The notes: generated by a model from the sequence alone, not told the origin. Numbered from the stretch's first letter, positions 1 to 6,540 are shown. The stretch is DNA of 6,540 nucleotides from Ilumatobacteraceae bacterium (GCA_021741795.1 JAIOXC010000074.1:1-6540); one strand, 5' to 3'. Program-made: numbers and translations.

Positions 1-18
1 AAAGTATTTGCGCAATGA
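1..18 (+). CDS. C-terminal end of a probable upstream gene (partial)
   Basis: The first reading frame encodes five residues (KVFAQ) and then TGA at 16-18, which overlaps the ATG at 15-17 in an ATGA arrangement. Such 4-base overlaps are typical of translationally coupled operon genes, so this is plausibly the tail of an upstream gene. Given the next gene, that could be another formate-dehydrogenase-type subunit. Five residues carry no family information, so identity is unknown and even its coding status is an inference from the overlap. Confidence 0.35.
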   Translation, partial: KVFAQ

Positions 19-950
19 TCACTCAGGTAACCACAGGACTACAAATACGGCGCTCTGTGCAACTCCCCATCAATGGTCAGTCAGTATCAGTTGCCGAGGG
101 CGAAACGATCTTGTGGGGGTGCCGCACCATGGGCACAGAGATTCCTACGCTGTGTTTCGGCGACACGATCACGCCAAAGAATGCTTGTCGCTTATGCATG
201 GTGGAAGTTGAAGGGTCACGCGTGCTGGTGCCTTCGTGTTCTCGCAAAGTAGAGCCTGGCATGGTGGTGCGCACCGACACCGAACGCACCGATCACAGCC
301 GCAAACTCGTGCTCGAATTACTTGGTTCATCAGTTGATCTTTCGTTAACAAAAAATGTTGCACGCTGGAACTCCGAGTACGAAGCCGAACCAACTCGCTT
401 TGGTAAGCCTGCAGCGCCGACCAATGATCGCGACGAAGCAACAACCGGTCACCATCATGTGGCTGATGGTTCGAGCGTTTTAAATGTGATGCAGCCAGTC
501 AAGATTGACAACGAGCTATACGTGCGCGACTATTCCAAATGCATCATGTGCTACCAATGTGTCGATGCGTGTGGCGAGCAGTGGCAAAACACTTTTGCAA
601 TCGGTGTCGCGGGTCGTGGCTTCGATATTCGCATCTCGACCGAATTTAATGTTGATCTCACTGACTCAGCGTGCGTCTATTGCGGCAACTGCATTCAGGT
701 CTGCCCCACTGGTGCGCTCATGTTTACAAGTGAGCACAATATGCGCGAGGTCGGCACTTGGAAAGAAGAAGAACAGACGCAAACCGACACCATCTGCCCG
801 TATTGTGGTGTTGGTTGCTCGCTCACGTTGCATGTACAAGACAACGAGATCGTCAAGGTCACATCGCCAAGCGATCACTCGGTAACCCACGGCAACTTGT
901 GCATCAAGGGGCGCTTCGGGTTTCAGCACGTACAAAACCGCGCAGAGTAG
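15..950 (+). CDS. Formate-dehydrogenase-like iron-sulfur subunit (2Fe-2S plus three 4Fe-4S sites), no molybdopterin catalytic domain
   Basis: This 311-residue protein resembles the N-terminal third of NAD-linked formate dehydrogenase alpha subunits (NuoG-like). Residues about 15-95 are a 2Fe-2S ferredoxin-type domain with C47, C58, C61 and C75 (motif IPTLC, then ACRLC). Residues about 165-240 carry two 4Fe-4S motifs, C176/C179/C182/C186 and C220/C223/C226/C230. Residues about 256-305 are the molybdopterin-oxidoreductase 4Fe-4S module, with CPYCGVGC (C261, C264, C268) and C296 in LCIKGRFG. The protein then stops at TAG, just where the large molybdopterin domain would begin in a fused alpha subunit. 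There is no cysteine between C75 and C176, so the His-Cys 4Fe-4S site usual in NuoG/FdsA is absent. The expected role is cytoplasmic electron transfer between a separate molybdenum subunit and an NAD-reducing subunit, neither visible here. The start is ATG at 15, overlapping an upstream stop; the frame is open to the window edge, and no clear ribosome binding site is seen. It could instead be a remnant of a truncated alpha subunit. Confidence 0.85.
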   Translation: MITQVTTGLQIRRSVQLPINGQSVSVAEGETILWGCRTMGTEIPTLCFGDTITPKNACRLCMVEVEGSRVLVPSCSRKVEPGMVVRTDTERTDHSRKLVLELLGSSVDLSLTKNVARWNSEYEAEPTRFGKPAAPTNDRDEATTGHHHVADGSSVLNVMQPVKIDNELYVRDYSKCIMCYQCVDACGEQWQNTFAIGVAGRGFDIRISTEFNVDLTDSACVYCGNCIQVCPTGALMFTSEHNMREVGTWKEEEQTQTDTICPYCGVGCSLTLHVQDNEIVKVTSPSDHSVTHGNLCIKGRFGFQHVQNRAE

Positions 951-959
951 ATTGGCCTC

Positions 960-1940
960 ATGGGCCAGTCACTTCCAATCATCTCGATTGAGTCATTTGC
1001 AACAAGTACACCTGGGTCAGCCAACTATGACAACGATGCATCCGATTTGTATGCGGCACTCAGTGAAATCGGATTTGCAATCATCGTTGGACACGGAGTG
1101 GGCGACGAAATAGTTACCAACATACGCAATGCAGTCAAAACAGTGTTTGACACACCACGCGATGTCTTGATGCAAGACATGGTTGTCAAGGGAAATTACC
1201 GAGGCTTTGTGCCACTCGGTTACTTCACACCCAACTCAGGCACGGGTGCAGCCGACCAATACGAAGCCTGGAAGTTGCACAACGAAACGGATCCAAGCAA
1301 TCCAGTCATTTCTGCCTGTTCGCTCTACGGACAAAACAAGTGGCCGAACATTCCTGCTGATGTGCGAACCCCCATCATGGCGTATTGGAATGAGTTAACC
1401 AAAGTGAGCGAACGCCTCATCATCGCCTTGTGCCATCAAATGGGAGTGGACGAAAATATTTTGCTCTCGTATATGTCTGATCCACTCACCAATATGACGT
1501 TGCTCAACTATCCACCGATGCCCCCACAGTCAGATTCGTGGGGCATTCACCCACACAAAGATTTCAACTTGCTTACACTGCTCGCCCATGACCCAATCGG
1601 CGGACTCGAAGTGCGCAATCGAAATGACGAATGGCTGTCTGCAGACTGCCCAGCAGATGGAATGGTGCTGAACGTTGGAGACATGCTCGAACTTTGGAGT
1701 GGTGGACGTTTGCTCTCCACGCCACATCGGGTATTCAATCGTTCTGGCAAGCCTCGCCAATCATTTCCCTATTTCTCCAAACCTCGATGGGATGTGATGG
1801 TCAAGCCCCTGCTTGAACCAATTGCTGGCTTTGACCGTCCACCACTGCATGTAGGCACATCTGCTGCCGATATTTGGTATTCCAATTGGCCAGACACGGC
1901 ATCAAGCGACCCCGCACAGGTACTTGGCCACTACAAGTAG
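960..1940 (+). CDS. Fe(II)/2-oxoglutarate-dependent oxygenase, isopenicillin-N-synthase-like family
   Basis: This 326-residue protein has the two-part layout of the family: an N-terminal DIOX_N-type domain (about 5-130, opening LPIISI and containing EIGFAIIVGHGV at about 36-47) and a C-terminal double-stranded beta-helix oxygenase domain (about 175-285). The iron-binding triad is visible as H199-K-D201 and H256 (TPHRV). The 2-oxoglutarate carboxylate would be held by R266 and S268 (RQS), with Y184 in an NYP motif. Members couple decarboxylation of 2-oxoglutarate to hydroxylation, demethylation or ring chemistry on small molecules in the cytoplasm. The exact substrate is not readable. The gene begins 9 bases after the iron-sulfur gene and in the same frame, and it lies 14 bases before the alkylsulfatase-like gene, so it should be co-transcribed. 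The context suggests oxidation of a sulfated or desulfated organic compound, which is inference. True isopenicillin N synthase uses no 2-oxoglutarate; the RxS motif argues for a 2-oxoglutarate enzyme. Confidence 0.9.
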   Translation: MGQSLPIISIESFATSTPGSANYDNDASDLYAALSEIGFAIIVGHGVGDEIVTNIRNAVKTVFDTPRDVLMQDMVVKGNYRGFVPLGYFTPNSGTGAADQYEAWKLHNETDPSNPVISACSLYGQNKWPNIPADVRTPIMAYWNELTKVSERLIIALCHQMGVDENILLSYMSDPLTNMTLLNYPPMPPQSDSWGIHPHKDFNLLTLLAHDPIGGLEVRNRNDEWLSADCPADGMVLNVGDMLELWSGGRLLSTPHRVFNRSGKPRQSFPYFSKPRWDVMVKPLLEPIAGFDRPPLHVGTSAADIWYSNWPDTASSDPAQVLGHYK

Positions 1941-1954
1941 TTACTGTTGCGGGG

Positions 1955-3679
1955 ATGACTTCGTTGCATAAAAAGCCCAGCCGCAGCTTTGAGCCAAACG
2001 GTGATCTCAGTATCACTCTTGCCACTGGCCAAATTGCACATCGCGACCACATTGCTCAGTCGCAACGGCTTGAGCGCAAGTTTTACACCATAAGCCCAGG
2101 CGTGTGGTGTCTCGTTGGCAATGGATTATCTAATCAAACATTTGTTGACGCGCCCGATGGCATCATCGCCATCGATACCGGTGAATCTATTGAGGAAATG
2201 CGTGCGGCCATCAAAGAATTGCGTGCCGTCACAACACGACCAATAGTCGCGGTGCTGTACACACACTTTCACTATGTGGGTGGCACGCAAGCCGTGTTTG
2301 AAGAAGATCCAGCGGCAAAGATTCCCATCTGGGGCCACGAGAAGATCGCATTTAACCGATTGCGTACAACTTCAGAGATTTCCCCCGCTTACAGTCGCGG
2401 ACTCGTCGAACAATTTGCCGTCACACTGCCCGTCGACGGCGTAGACGGAGTTGTCAATGTTGGCCTTGGTCAGTTTTATCGTGACCCCGCACATGCCCCT
2501 CACACCTATGGGTTTATTGCCCCAGAAAACACGTTTAATGCTGCGTGCAACATCCGAGTTGCGGGTCTTGACATTCAAGTAACACCAGCACCATCCGATG
2601 CAGATGATTCGGTGACCTTCTGGTTTGAATCAAAGAAACTTTGTGTCAATAACTTGGTTTGGCCAGTGCTATTCAATGTGTTTGCAATACGTGGCGAAGA
2701 ATACCGAGACCCGCAAGTGATGTTGCGCGGACTTGATCATCTGCTGGGCTTGCACGCCGAGCACCTCGCTGGCGTGCATGGTCCTCCAATCAGTGGGGCT
2801 GATGACATCAAAGAACGTGTCACAAAGTATCGAGATTCGCTTCAGTTTCTATGGGATCAAACAGTGCGCCATACAAACCGCGGTATGTCGAGCGCCGACT
2901 TGGCTGCAACCATTCGATTGCCAGATCAATGCGATGACGACTACCTCACATCAGAGTTGTATGGCGTAGCCGAACACCATGTGCGCCAGATTAGAAGCGG
3001 AATTTTTGGCTTCTTTGACGGTCATGAATCAAATTTGTTTCCACTCTCGACACAAGAACATGCCGACCGAATGATGAAGGGATTCGGTGGCAAAGAAACT
3101 GTGCGCTCGCAGGCACAAGTGGCAATGAACAACGACGACCTTCGTTTCGCGATCGAACTTGCCTCGTGGTTGGCCTACGGCACTGACCCAATCGACTCAG
3201 ACAAGCAACTACTTGCAGGTGCCCTGCGCCTGGTTGCTCAGCGAACTCCAGCAGCCAATATTCGCAACTGGTGTCTTGCTCGAGCACGTCATCTGGACGG
3301 CAGCCTTGATGCAACACGATTCAATACACATCGCATAAATAAGCGACAAATTTTGTCAGGACCCATCTCATCGGCTGTGAGCATTTTGCGAGTACTACTT
3401 GAACCAACTCGCGCAGAAGGTATCGATACTCATATTGCTTTTAATTTTTCGCAAGGCCAAAAGACTGGTCTGCATATTCGCAATAGTGTTGCCGTCCCCA
3501 CCGATGGGGCAAGTGCAGGCAATTCGGTTACGAGTGAATTAACAGTATGGGCCGACATCTTGAGTGGAAGCACAACGCTGTCACAAGCAATTGCGGCTTC
3601 GGTATTGCAGATCGATGGCGACAAGGAACGAGTGTTGCGCGCACTCGCCTGTTTCGATGTTGTAGGTCTGCAGTCGTGA
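1955..3679 (+). CDS. Alkylsulfatase-like metallo-beta-lactamase-fold hydrolase with atypical metal site
   Basis: This 574-residue protein is organised like the SdsA1/BDS1 class of alkylsulfatases. Residues about 40-280 form the metallo-beta-lactamase fold (GIIAIDTGES at 69-78). Residues about 285-425 match the alkylsulfatase dimerisation domain (FLWDQTVRHTNRGMS at 298-312, GIFGFFDGHESNLFPL at 349-364). Residues about 470-574 match the SCP2-like C-terminal domain. Known members hydrolyse alkyl sulfates to alcohol and sulfate using two zinc ions. The core THxHxDH motif is here THFHYVGG (H104, H106), lacking the aspartate and second-metal histidine. The stretch where SdsA1-type proteins read AEN is here VNN (N232, N233). 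H275 (GVHGPP) may retain the late histidine ligand, and H128 (WGHEK) is a possible substitute. It may bind one metal, use other ligands, or have another activity. I chose ATG 1955, since a frame-open ATG at 1874 would overlap the oxygenase gene by 67 bases and adds no family-like sequence. No canonical ribosome site is seen, only GGGG touching the start. Confidence 0.85.
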   Translation: MTSLHKKPSRSFEPNGDLSITLATGQIAHRDHIAQSQRLERKFYTISPGVWCLVGNGLSNQTFVDAPDGIIAIDTGESIEEMRAAIKELRAVTTRPIVAVLYTHFHYVGGTQAVFEEDPAAKIPIWGHEKIAFNRLRTTSEISPAYSRGLVEQFAVTLPVDGVDGVVNVGLGQFYRDPAHAPHTYGFIAPENTFNAACNIRVAGLDIQVTPAPSDADDSVTFWFESKKLCVNNLVWPVLFNVFAIRGEEYRDPQVMLRGLDHLLGLHAEHLAGVHGPPISGADDIKERVTKYRDSLQFLWDQTVRHTNRGMSSADLAATIRLPDQCDDDYLTSELYGVAEHHVRQIRSGIFGFFDGHESNLFPLSTQEHADRMMKGFGGKETVRSQAQVAMNNDDLRFAIELASWLAYGTDPIDSDKQLLAGALRLVAQRTPAANIRNWCLARARHLDGSLDATRFNTHRINKRQILSGPISSAVSILRVLLEPTRAEGIDTHIAFNFSQGQKTGLHIRNSVAVPTDGASAGNSVTSELTVWADILSGSTTLSQAIAASVLQIDGDKERVLRALACFDVVGLQS

Positions 3680-6021
3680 CACAACGTCTTCCGAAGTCAA
3701 CACCCGCATTTGGCGGAGACATCTCCCGAATCATCACCGAGTCAACACCGCAGAAGCTGACCACGCCAACCGCACCAGAGGGCGCTCCAAACATTTTGCT
3801 GATCATGCTCGACGACGTTGGCTTTGGCTCATTTGGAAACTTTGGTGGTCCACTAACGACGCCGGGACTCGACAAGATTGCAACGACCGGTTTGCGCTAC
3901 AACCAATTTCATACAACAGCACTGTGTTCACCGACTCGGGCTGCGCTGTTAACTGGACGCAACCATCACAGCGTGCACATGGGAGGCATTACTGAGATTG
4001 CCAACTCATTCCCTGGATACGACAGTGCGATCCCGCCCGAGTCGGCAACTGTTGCACAAGTACTGCGCATGTCTGGATATTCCACTTCATGTTTTGGTAA
4101 GTGGCATCTCGCGCCGTCGTGGGAGCAAAGCCCCGCAGGTCCATTTGATCGTTGGCCAACAGGCTTAGGTTTCGATCGCTTCTACGGGATCATGGGCGCA
4201 GAGTCTTCACAATGGGAACCCCCTGTGTACGACCAGACAACACCCATCGCTCCCCATATTGGCAAACCTGGATATCACCTCACCGAAGATTTGGCTGATC
4301 AGGCAATCACGTGGATGCAACGCCAACATGCGTCCACACCCAATCGCCCATTTTTTTGCTACTTCTCTACGCCTGCCGTGCACGCCCCACATCATGTGTC
4401 GCGCGAATGGATCGACAAATTTAAGGGCCAGTTCGACGACGGTTGGGATGCGCTGCGCGACATGATCTATGAGCGCCAGTTAAAACTCGGCGTGATTCCC
4501 AAAGACACCACGCTCACCAAGCGACCAGAGCAAGTGCCGGCGTGGGCCGACTACCCCGACCGCTACAAACCAGTTGCACGTCGATTGATGGAGACGTTTG
4601 CTGGCTTCCTTGCGCACACCGACGCACAAATTGCGCGCGTTATCGATTCGTTGGATGACATGGGTATTGCCGACAACACTCTTGTCATCTACATCACTGG
4701 CGACAACGGTGCATCGGCCGAGGGAACAATTCATGGCGCGTGGAGCGCACCATCGTTTCAAAACGGAGTCCCCGAAGACCCCGAGTGGTTGCTCGATCAC
4801 ATGGATGACTTCGGGACCGACAAATGCGAAAACCATTTCAATGTTGGCTGGGCATGGGCTCTCGACTCCCCGTTTCAATGGATGAAACAAGTTGCATCGC
4901 ACTTCGGTGGCACCAGAAACGCAATGGCACTTTCGTGGCCAAAAAAGATTGCCGACAAGGGTGGTTTACGCACGCAGTTCCACCACGTCATCGACATCGT
5001 GCCAACCATTTATGACATTGCTGGCATTACGCCGCCAACCCATGTCAATGGCATCGAGCAGATGCCGCTGCACGGCACATCAATGGCTTACACATTTGAT
5101 TCTGGAGATGCACCAAGCACCCACACCAGCCAATATTTTGAGATCCTCGGCAATCGAGCCATTTATGCAGACGGTTGGATGGCTTCGTGTTTTCACGGTC
5201 GACTGCCGTGGATCAGACTGCAGGGTTTTGAGTTTGATGGACCACAAGAAGTGTGGGAGTTGTACAACATTGCAAACGACTTCTCGCAAGCAGTTGACCT
5301 GGCTGCCACGCAGCCAGAGAAGCTCGCCGAATTGCAGGCACTTTTTCATCAACATGCAATTGATTACGGCATCTATCCACTGCGTGACCCGGGCTCACCG
5401 CGACACGGAGATTTTTCAGTGCCACATTCACTCGATGGCTTGACATCGATGACCTACACGCCTGCACACATACGTATGCCAGAGTCTTCGGTGATCAATA
5501 TCAAAAACTGTTCGTTCCGCATCACCGCAAACATCGAAATTGATATTGCTGCTGCAGCGACGGGACCACATGGTGTGATCGTATGTCAGGGCGGCAATAT
5601 GGCCGGCTGGTCGTTGTATCTCGACGAACAGAGTCATCCAACTTTTCACTACAACTGGTTTGGCCACGAGCACACTTCTGTTGCAAGCGACACATCACTT
5701 GGTGCCGGCAAGCACCAGATCGTTGTGGCTTTTGCCTACGACGGTGGATTCGGTGCGGGCGGCGACATCACTCTGTTTGTAGACGACAAGAGTGTTGGTT
5801 CTACTCGCATTGACAAAACAGTTCCACTCGTCTATTCAATGAGTGGTGAAACGTTTGATGTTGGTGTTGACACCGGCTCACCGGTTGGCCAATACCCTCA
5901 CGGTTTTGATTGCACAGCAAAAATTCACTCGGTTGTTGTTGAGCGACTTGACGAGCCACCTGCAGAGATTAAGCAAATGATGCGCGATGGCGAGTTTCGC
6001 GCCAGTCTCAGCACGCAATAG
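3676..6021 (+). CDS. Arylsulfatase, formylglycine-dependent type I, with C-terminal beta-sandwich domain
   Basis: This 781-residue enzyme hydrolyses sulfate esters with a formylglycine made from a cysteine. The signature CSPTRAALLTGR lies at 84-95, so C84 is the residue to be converted, followed by R88. Other expected active-site residues are visible: D46 and D47 (LDD), K142 and H144 (GKWH), H236 (PAVHAPH), D343 and N344 (TGDNG), and probably K404. Their spacing agrees well with Pseudomonas AtsA. Residues about 600-760 form a LamG-like beta-sandwich (GWSLYLD at 644-650, FDVGVDTGSPV at 727-737), giving the length of large actinobacterial arylsulfatases. No signal peptide or membrane segment is seen, so a cytoplasmic site is likely, with a formylglycine-generating enzyme needed from elsewhere in the genome. 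The GTG start at 3676 overlaps the preceding TGA as GTGA, with a weak AGG about 9 bases upstream. The frame is open back to an ATG at 3547, but that start would overlap the previous gene by over 130 bases and lacks family-like sequence. The natural substrate is unknown. Confidence 0.95.
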   Translation: MTQRLPKSTPAFGGDISRIITESTPQKLTTPTAPEGAPNILLIMLDDVGFGSFGNFGGPLTTPGLDKIATTGLRYNQFHTTALCSPTRAALLTGRNHHSVHMGGITEIANSFPGYDSAIPPESATVAQVLRMSGYSTSCFGKWHLAPSWEQSPAGPFDRWPTGLGFDRFYGIMGAESSQWEPPVYDQTTPIAPHIGKPGYHLTEDLADQAITWMQRQHASTPNRPFFCYFSTPAVHAPHHVSREWIDKFKGQFDDGWDALRDMIYERQLKLGVIPKDTTLTKRPEQVPAWADYPDRYKPVARRLMETFAGFLAHTDAQIARVIDSLDDMGIADNTLVIYITGDNGASAEGTIHGAWSAPSFQNGVPEDPEWLLDHMDDFGTDKCENHFNVGWAWALDSPFQWMKQVASHFGGTRNAMALSWPKKIADKGGLRTQFHHVIDIVPTIYDIAGITPPTHVNGIEQMPLHGTSMAYTFDSGDAPSTHTSQYFEILGNRAIYADGWMASCFHGRLPWIRLQGFEFDGPQEVWELYNIANDFSQAVDLAATQPEKLAELQALFHQHAIDYGIYPLRDPGSPRHGDFSVPHSLDGLTSMTYTPAHIRMPESSVINIKNCSFRITANIEIDIAAAATGPHGVIVCQGGNMAGWSLYLDEQSHPTFHYNWFGHEHTSVASDTSLGAGKHQIVVAFAYDGGFGAGGDITLFVDDKSVGSTRIDKTVPLVYSMSGETFDVGVDTGSPVGQYPHGFDCTAKIHSVVVERLDEPPAEIKQMMRDGEFRASLSTQ

Positions 6022-6031
6022 GGTTTTAGTA

Positions 6032-6053
6032 GCTCGCTAATTTAACGGCGAGC
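6032..6053. terminator. Inverted repeat between convergent genes, possible weak bidirectional terminator
   Basis: A perfect 6-base GC-rich inverted repeat, GCTCGC at 6032-6037 and GCGAGC at 6048-6053, surrounds a 10-base loop. It sits at the junction of the convergent sulfatase and regulator genes and overlaps the regulator's last codons. No run of T follows on either strand, so it does not look like a standard intrinsic terminator, and a short repeat could arise by chance. Position is the main support. Confidence 0.25.
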
Positions 6054-6540
6054 CAAGATTCTTGCGCACAGCCAAACTCATTTCTTCATCAAATGCGCGC
6101 ACGTGTGCTTCAGCCAACTTTGCTGCCAAATCACCATCACCCGCACTCAGTGCCTGATACATCTCGGTGTGCTCTTCAAGTGCATGGCGCATGTCTTCCA
6201 CGTCGGCGATATACAAATGCCACAGCCGATCACTTTGTGCATACATCATGTCGAGCGTGTCGGTGAGAAAGCGATTGTTGGCCGCATCCCACACAATCTC
6301 GTGACACCTACGGTCGATGCGCATCAAGTCACTATTGCTGACGTTTGGTCGTCGCGAACTCTCGAGCGCAGCAGCCATTGCATCCCAATGTTCTTGCTTG
6401 CCGCGCACTGCAGCGAGGCGCATGGCATACGGTTCCAAAATTGCGCGAGTCTCGTAGAGCATCGAAAGTTCCATTACGTCGATTGGCGACACCAACATGC
6501 CCCGACGCGGGATAACGGTCACAAATTGGTCGCGAGCCAG
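6037..6540 (-). CDS. GntR-family transcriptional regulator, FadR/FCD subfamily (5' end outside window)
   Basis: The reading frame is open to the right edge, so 167 C-terminal residues are visible and the DNA-binding helix-turn-helix is mostly missing. The first visible residues (LARDQFVTVIPRRGMLVSP) match the end of a GntR winged helix, where the wing reads PRRG. A start at the GTG at 6522 is therefore unlikely to be real. The rest is an all-helical FCD effector domain (ELSMLYETRAILEPYAMRLAA at the start, which gives the LYExRxxLE hallmark). Candidate metal-binding residues are D76, H80 (DRRCH), H124 (EEH) and H146 (EAH), counted from the first visible residue. These regulators usually repress catabolic operons until a small acid ligand binds. 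The gene faces the sulfatase operon tail to tail with 15 bases between the stops. That fits a local regulator but does not prove it. Confidence 0.9.
   Translation of the reverse strand: MARDQFVTVIPRRGMLVSPIDVMELSMLYETRAILEPYAMRLAAVRGKQEHWDAMAAALESSRRPNVSNSDLMRIDRRCHEIVWDAANNRFLTDTLDMMYAQSDRLWHLYIADVEDMRHALEEHTEMYQALSAGDGDLAAKLAEAHVRAFDEEMSLAVRKNLGSPLN

Larger units (their letters stand above)
15..6021 (+). other. Predicted four-gene operon
   Basis: The four forward genes are separated by 9 bases, 14 bases and a 4-base GTGA overlap, and the first overlaps a probable upstream stop as ATGA. There is no room for internal promoters outside coding sequence and no terminator-like hairpin between the genes. 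Co-transcription from a promoter left of the window is therefore likely. None of the starts has a strong Shine-Dalgarno sequence, which suggests translational coupling or leaderless-tolerant initiation, as is common in actinobacteria. Confidence 0.65.

Noticed and set aside
15..950. Reading the iron-sulfur gene as a plain pseudogene
   Set aside because: All cluster cysteines of the kept domains are intact, the frame is clean and the stop falls at a domain border, which fits a stand-alone subunit better than decay, though truncation is not excluded.
1874..1954. N-terminal extension of the alkylsulfatase-like protein from an upstream ATG
   Set aside because: It overlaps the end of the oxygenase gene by 67 bases and adds residues unlike the family; ATG 1955 gives normal operon spacing.
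3547..3675. N-terminal extension of the arylsulfatase from an upstream ATG
   Set aside because: It would overlap the alkylsulfatase-like gene by over 130 bases where that gene's SCP2-like domain is clearly coding, and the extension has no family-like sequence or signal peptide.
4480..4902. Reverse-strand open frame of 140 residues inside the arylsulfatase gene
   Set aside because: It lies entirely antisense to a strongly supported enzyme with all catalytic motifs, shows no recognisable domain and has no start context.
4892..5443. Forward open frame of 183 residues in another frame within the arylsulfatase gene
   Set aside because: It is a frame shadow: the arylsulfatase frame remains motif-rich throughout this stretch, and the alternative product has no recognisable features.
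1..6540. CRISPR array, transfer RNA, insertion sequence or phage gene
   Set aside because: No spaced direct repeats, cloverleaf-like segment, transposase motifs or terminal repeats were seen, and nearly every base is in one of the assigned genes.

Overview
The window holds four tightly packed forward genes and a convergent, incomplete regulator gene on the reverse strand. GC content is roughly half. The protein styles point to a bacterium. The large single-chain arylsulfatase with a beta-sandwich tail, the atypical alkylsulfatase-like protein and the FCD-type GntR regulator are common in Actinomycetota, and an aquatic Acidimicrobiia-like lineage is my best guess. That guess comes from protein style only and is of low confidence. 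I see no rRNA, tRNA, CRISPR array, insertion sequence or phage gene.

Layout from left to right: (a) the last codons of a probable upstream gene (1-18), overlapping the next start as ATGA; (b) an iron-sulfur protein of 311 residues (15-950). It matches the N-terminal part of an NAD-linked formate dehydrogenase alpha subunit: a 2Fe-2S domain, two 4Fe-4S motifs, and then only the 4Fe-4S module that normally opens the molybdopterin domain; (c) an Fe(II)/2-oxoglutarate oxygenase of the isopenicillin-N-synthase-like family (960-1940); (d) an alkylsulfatase-like metallo-beta-lactamase-fold protein with a dimerisation domain and an SCP2-like tail, but with an altered metal-binding motif (1955-3679); (e) a 781-residue formylglycine-type arylsulfatase (3676-6021) whose GTG start overlaps the stop of (d); (f) the FCD ligand-binding part of a GntR-family repressor (6037-6540, reverse strand), whose start lies beyond the right edge. 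No gene-free stretch is longer than 15 bases.

The forward genes are spaced -4, +9, +14 and -4 bases apart, so they are very probably one operon. The likeliest joint job is catabolism of an organic sulfate ester. The arylsulfatase would hydrolyse it, while the oxygenase and the alkylsulfatase-like protein would act on the same or a related molecule. The formate-dehydrogenase-like subunit would handle electrons, or formate released downstream. The most interesting point is that one short operon holds proteins resembling all three known mechanistic types of sulfatase: formylglycine hydrolase, Fe/2OG oxygenase and metallo-beta-lactamase fold. The last of these has lost several canonical zinc ligands. 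The substrate cannot be named from this sequence.
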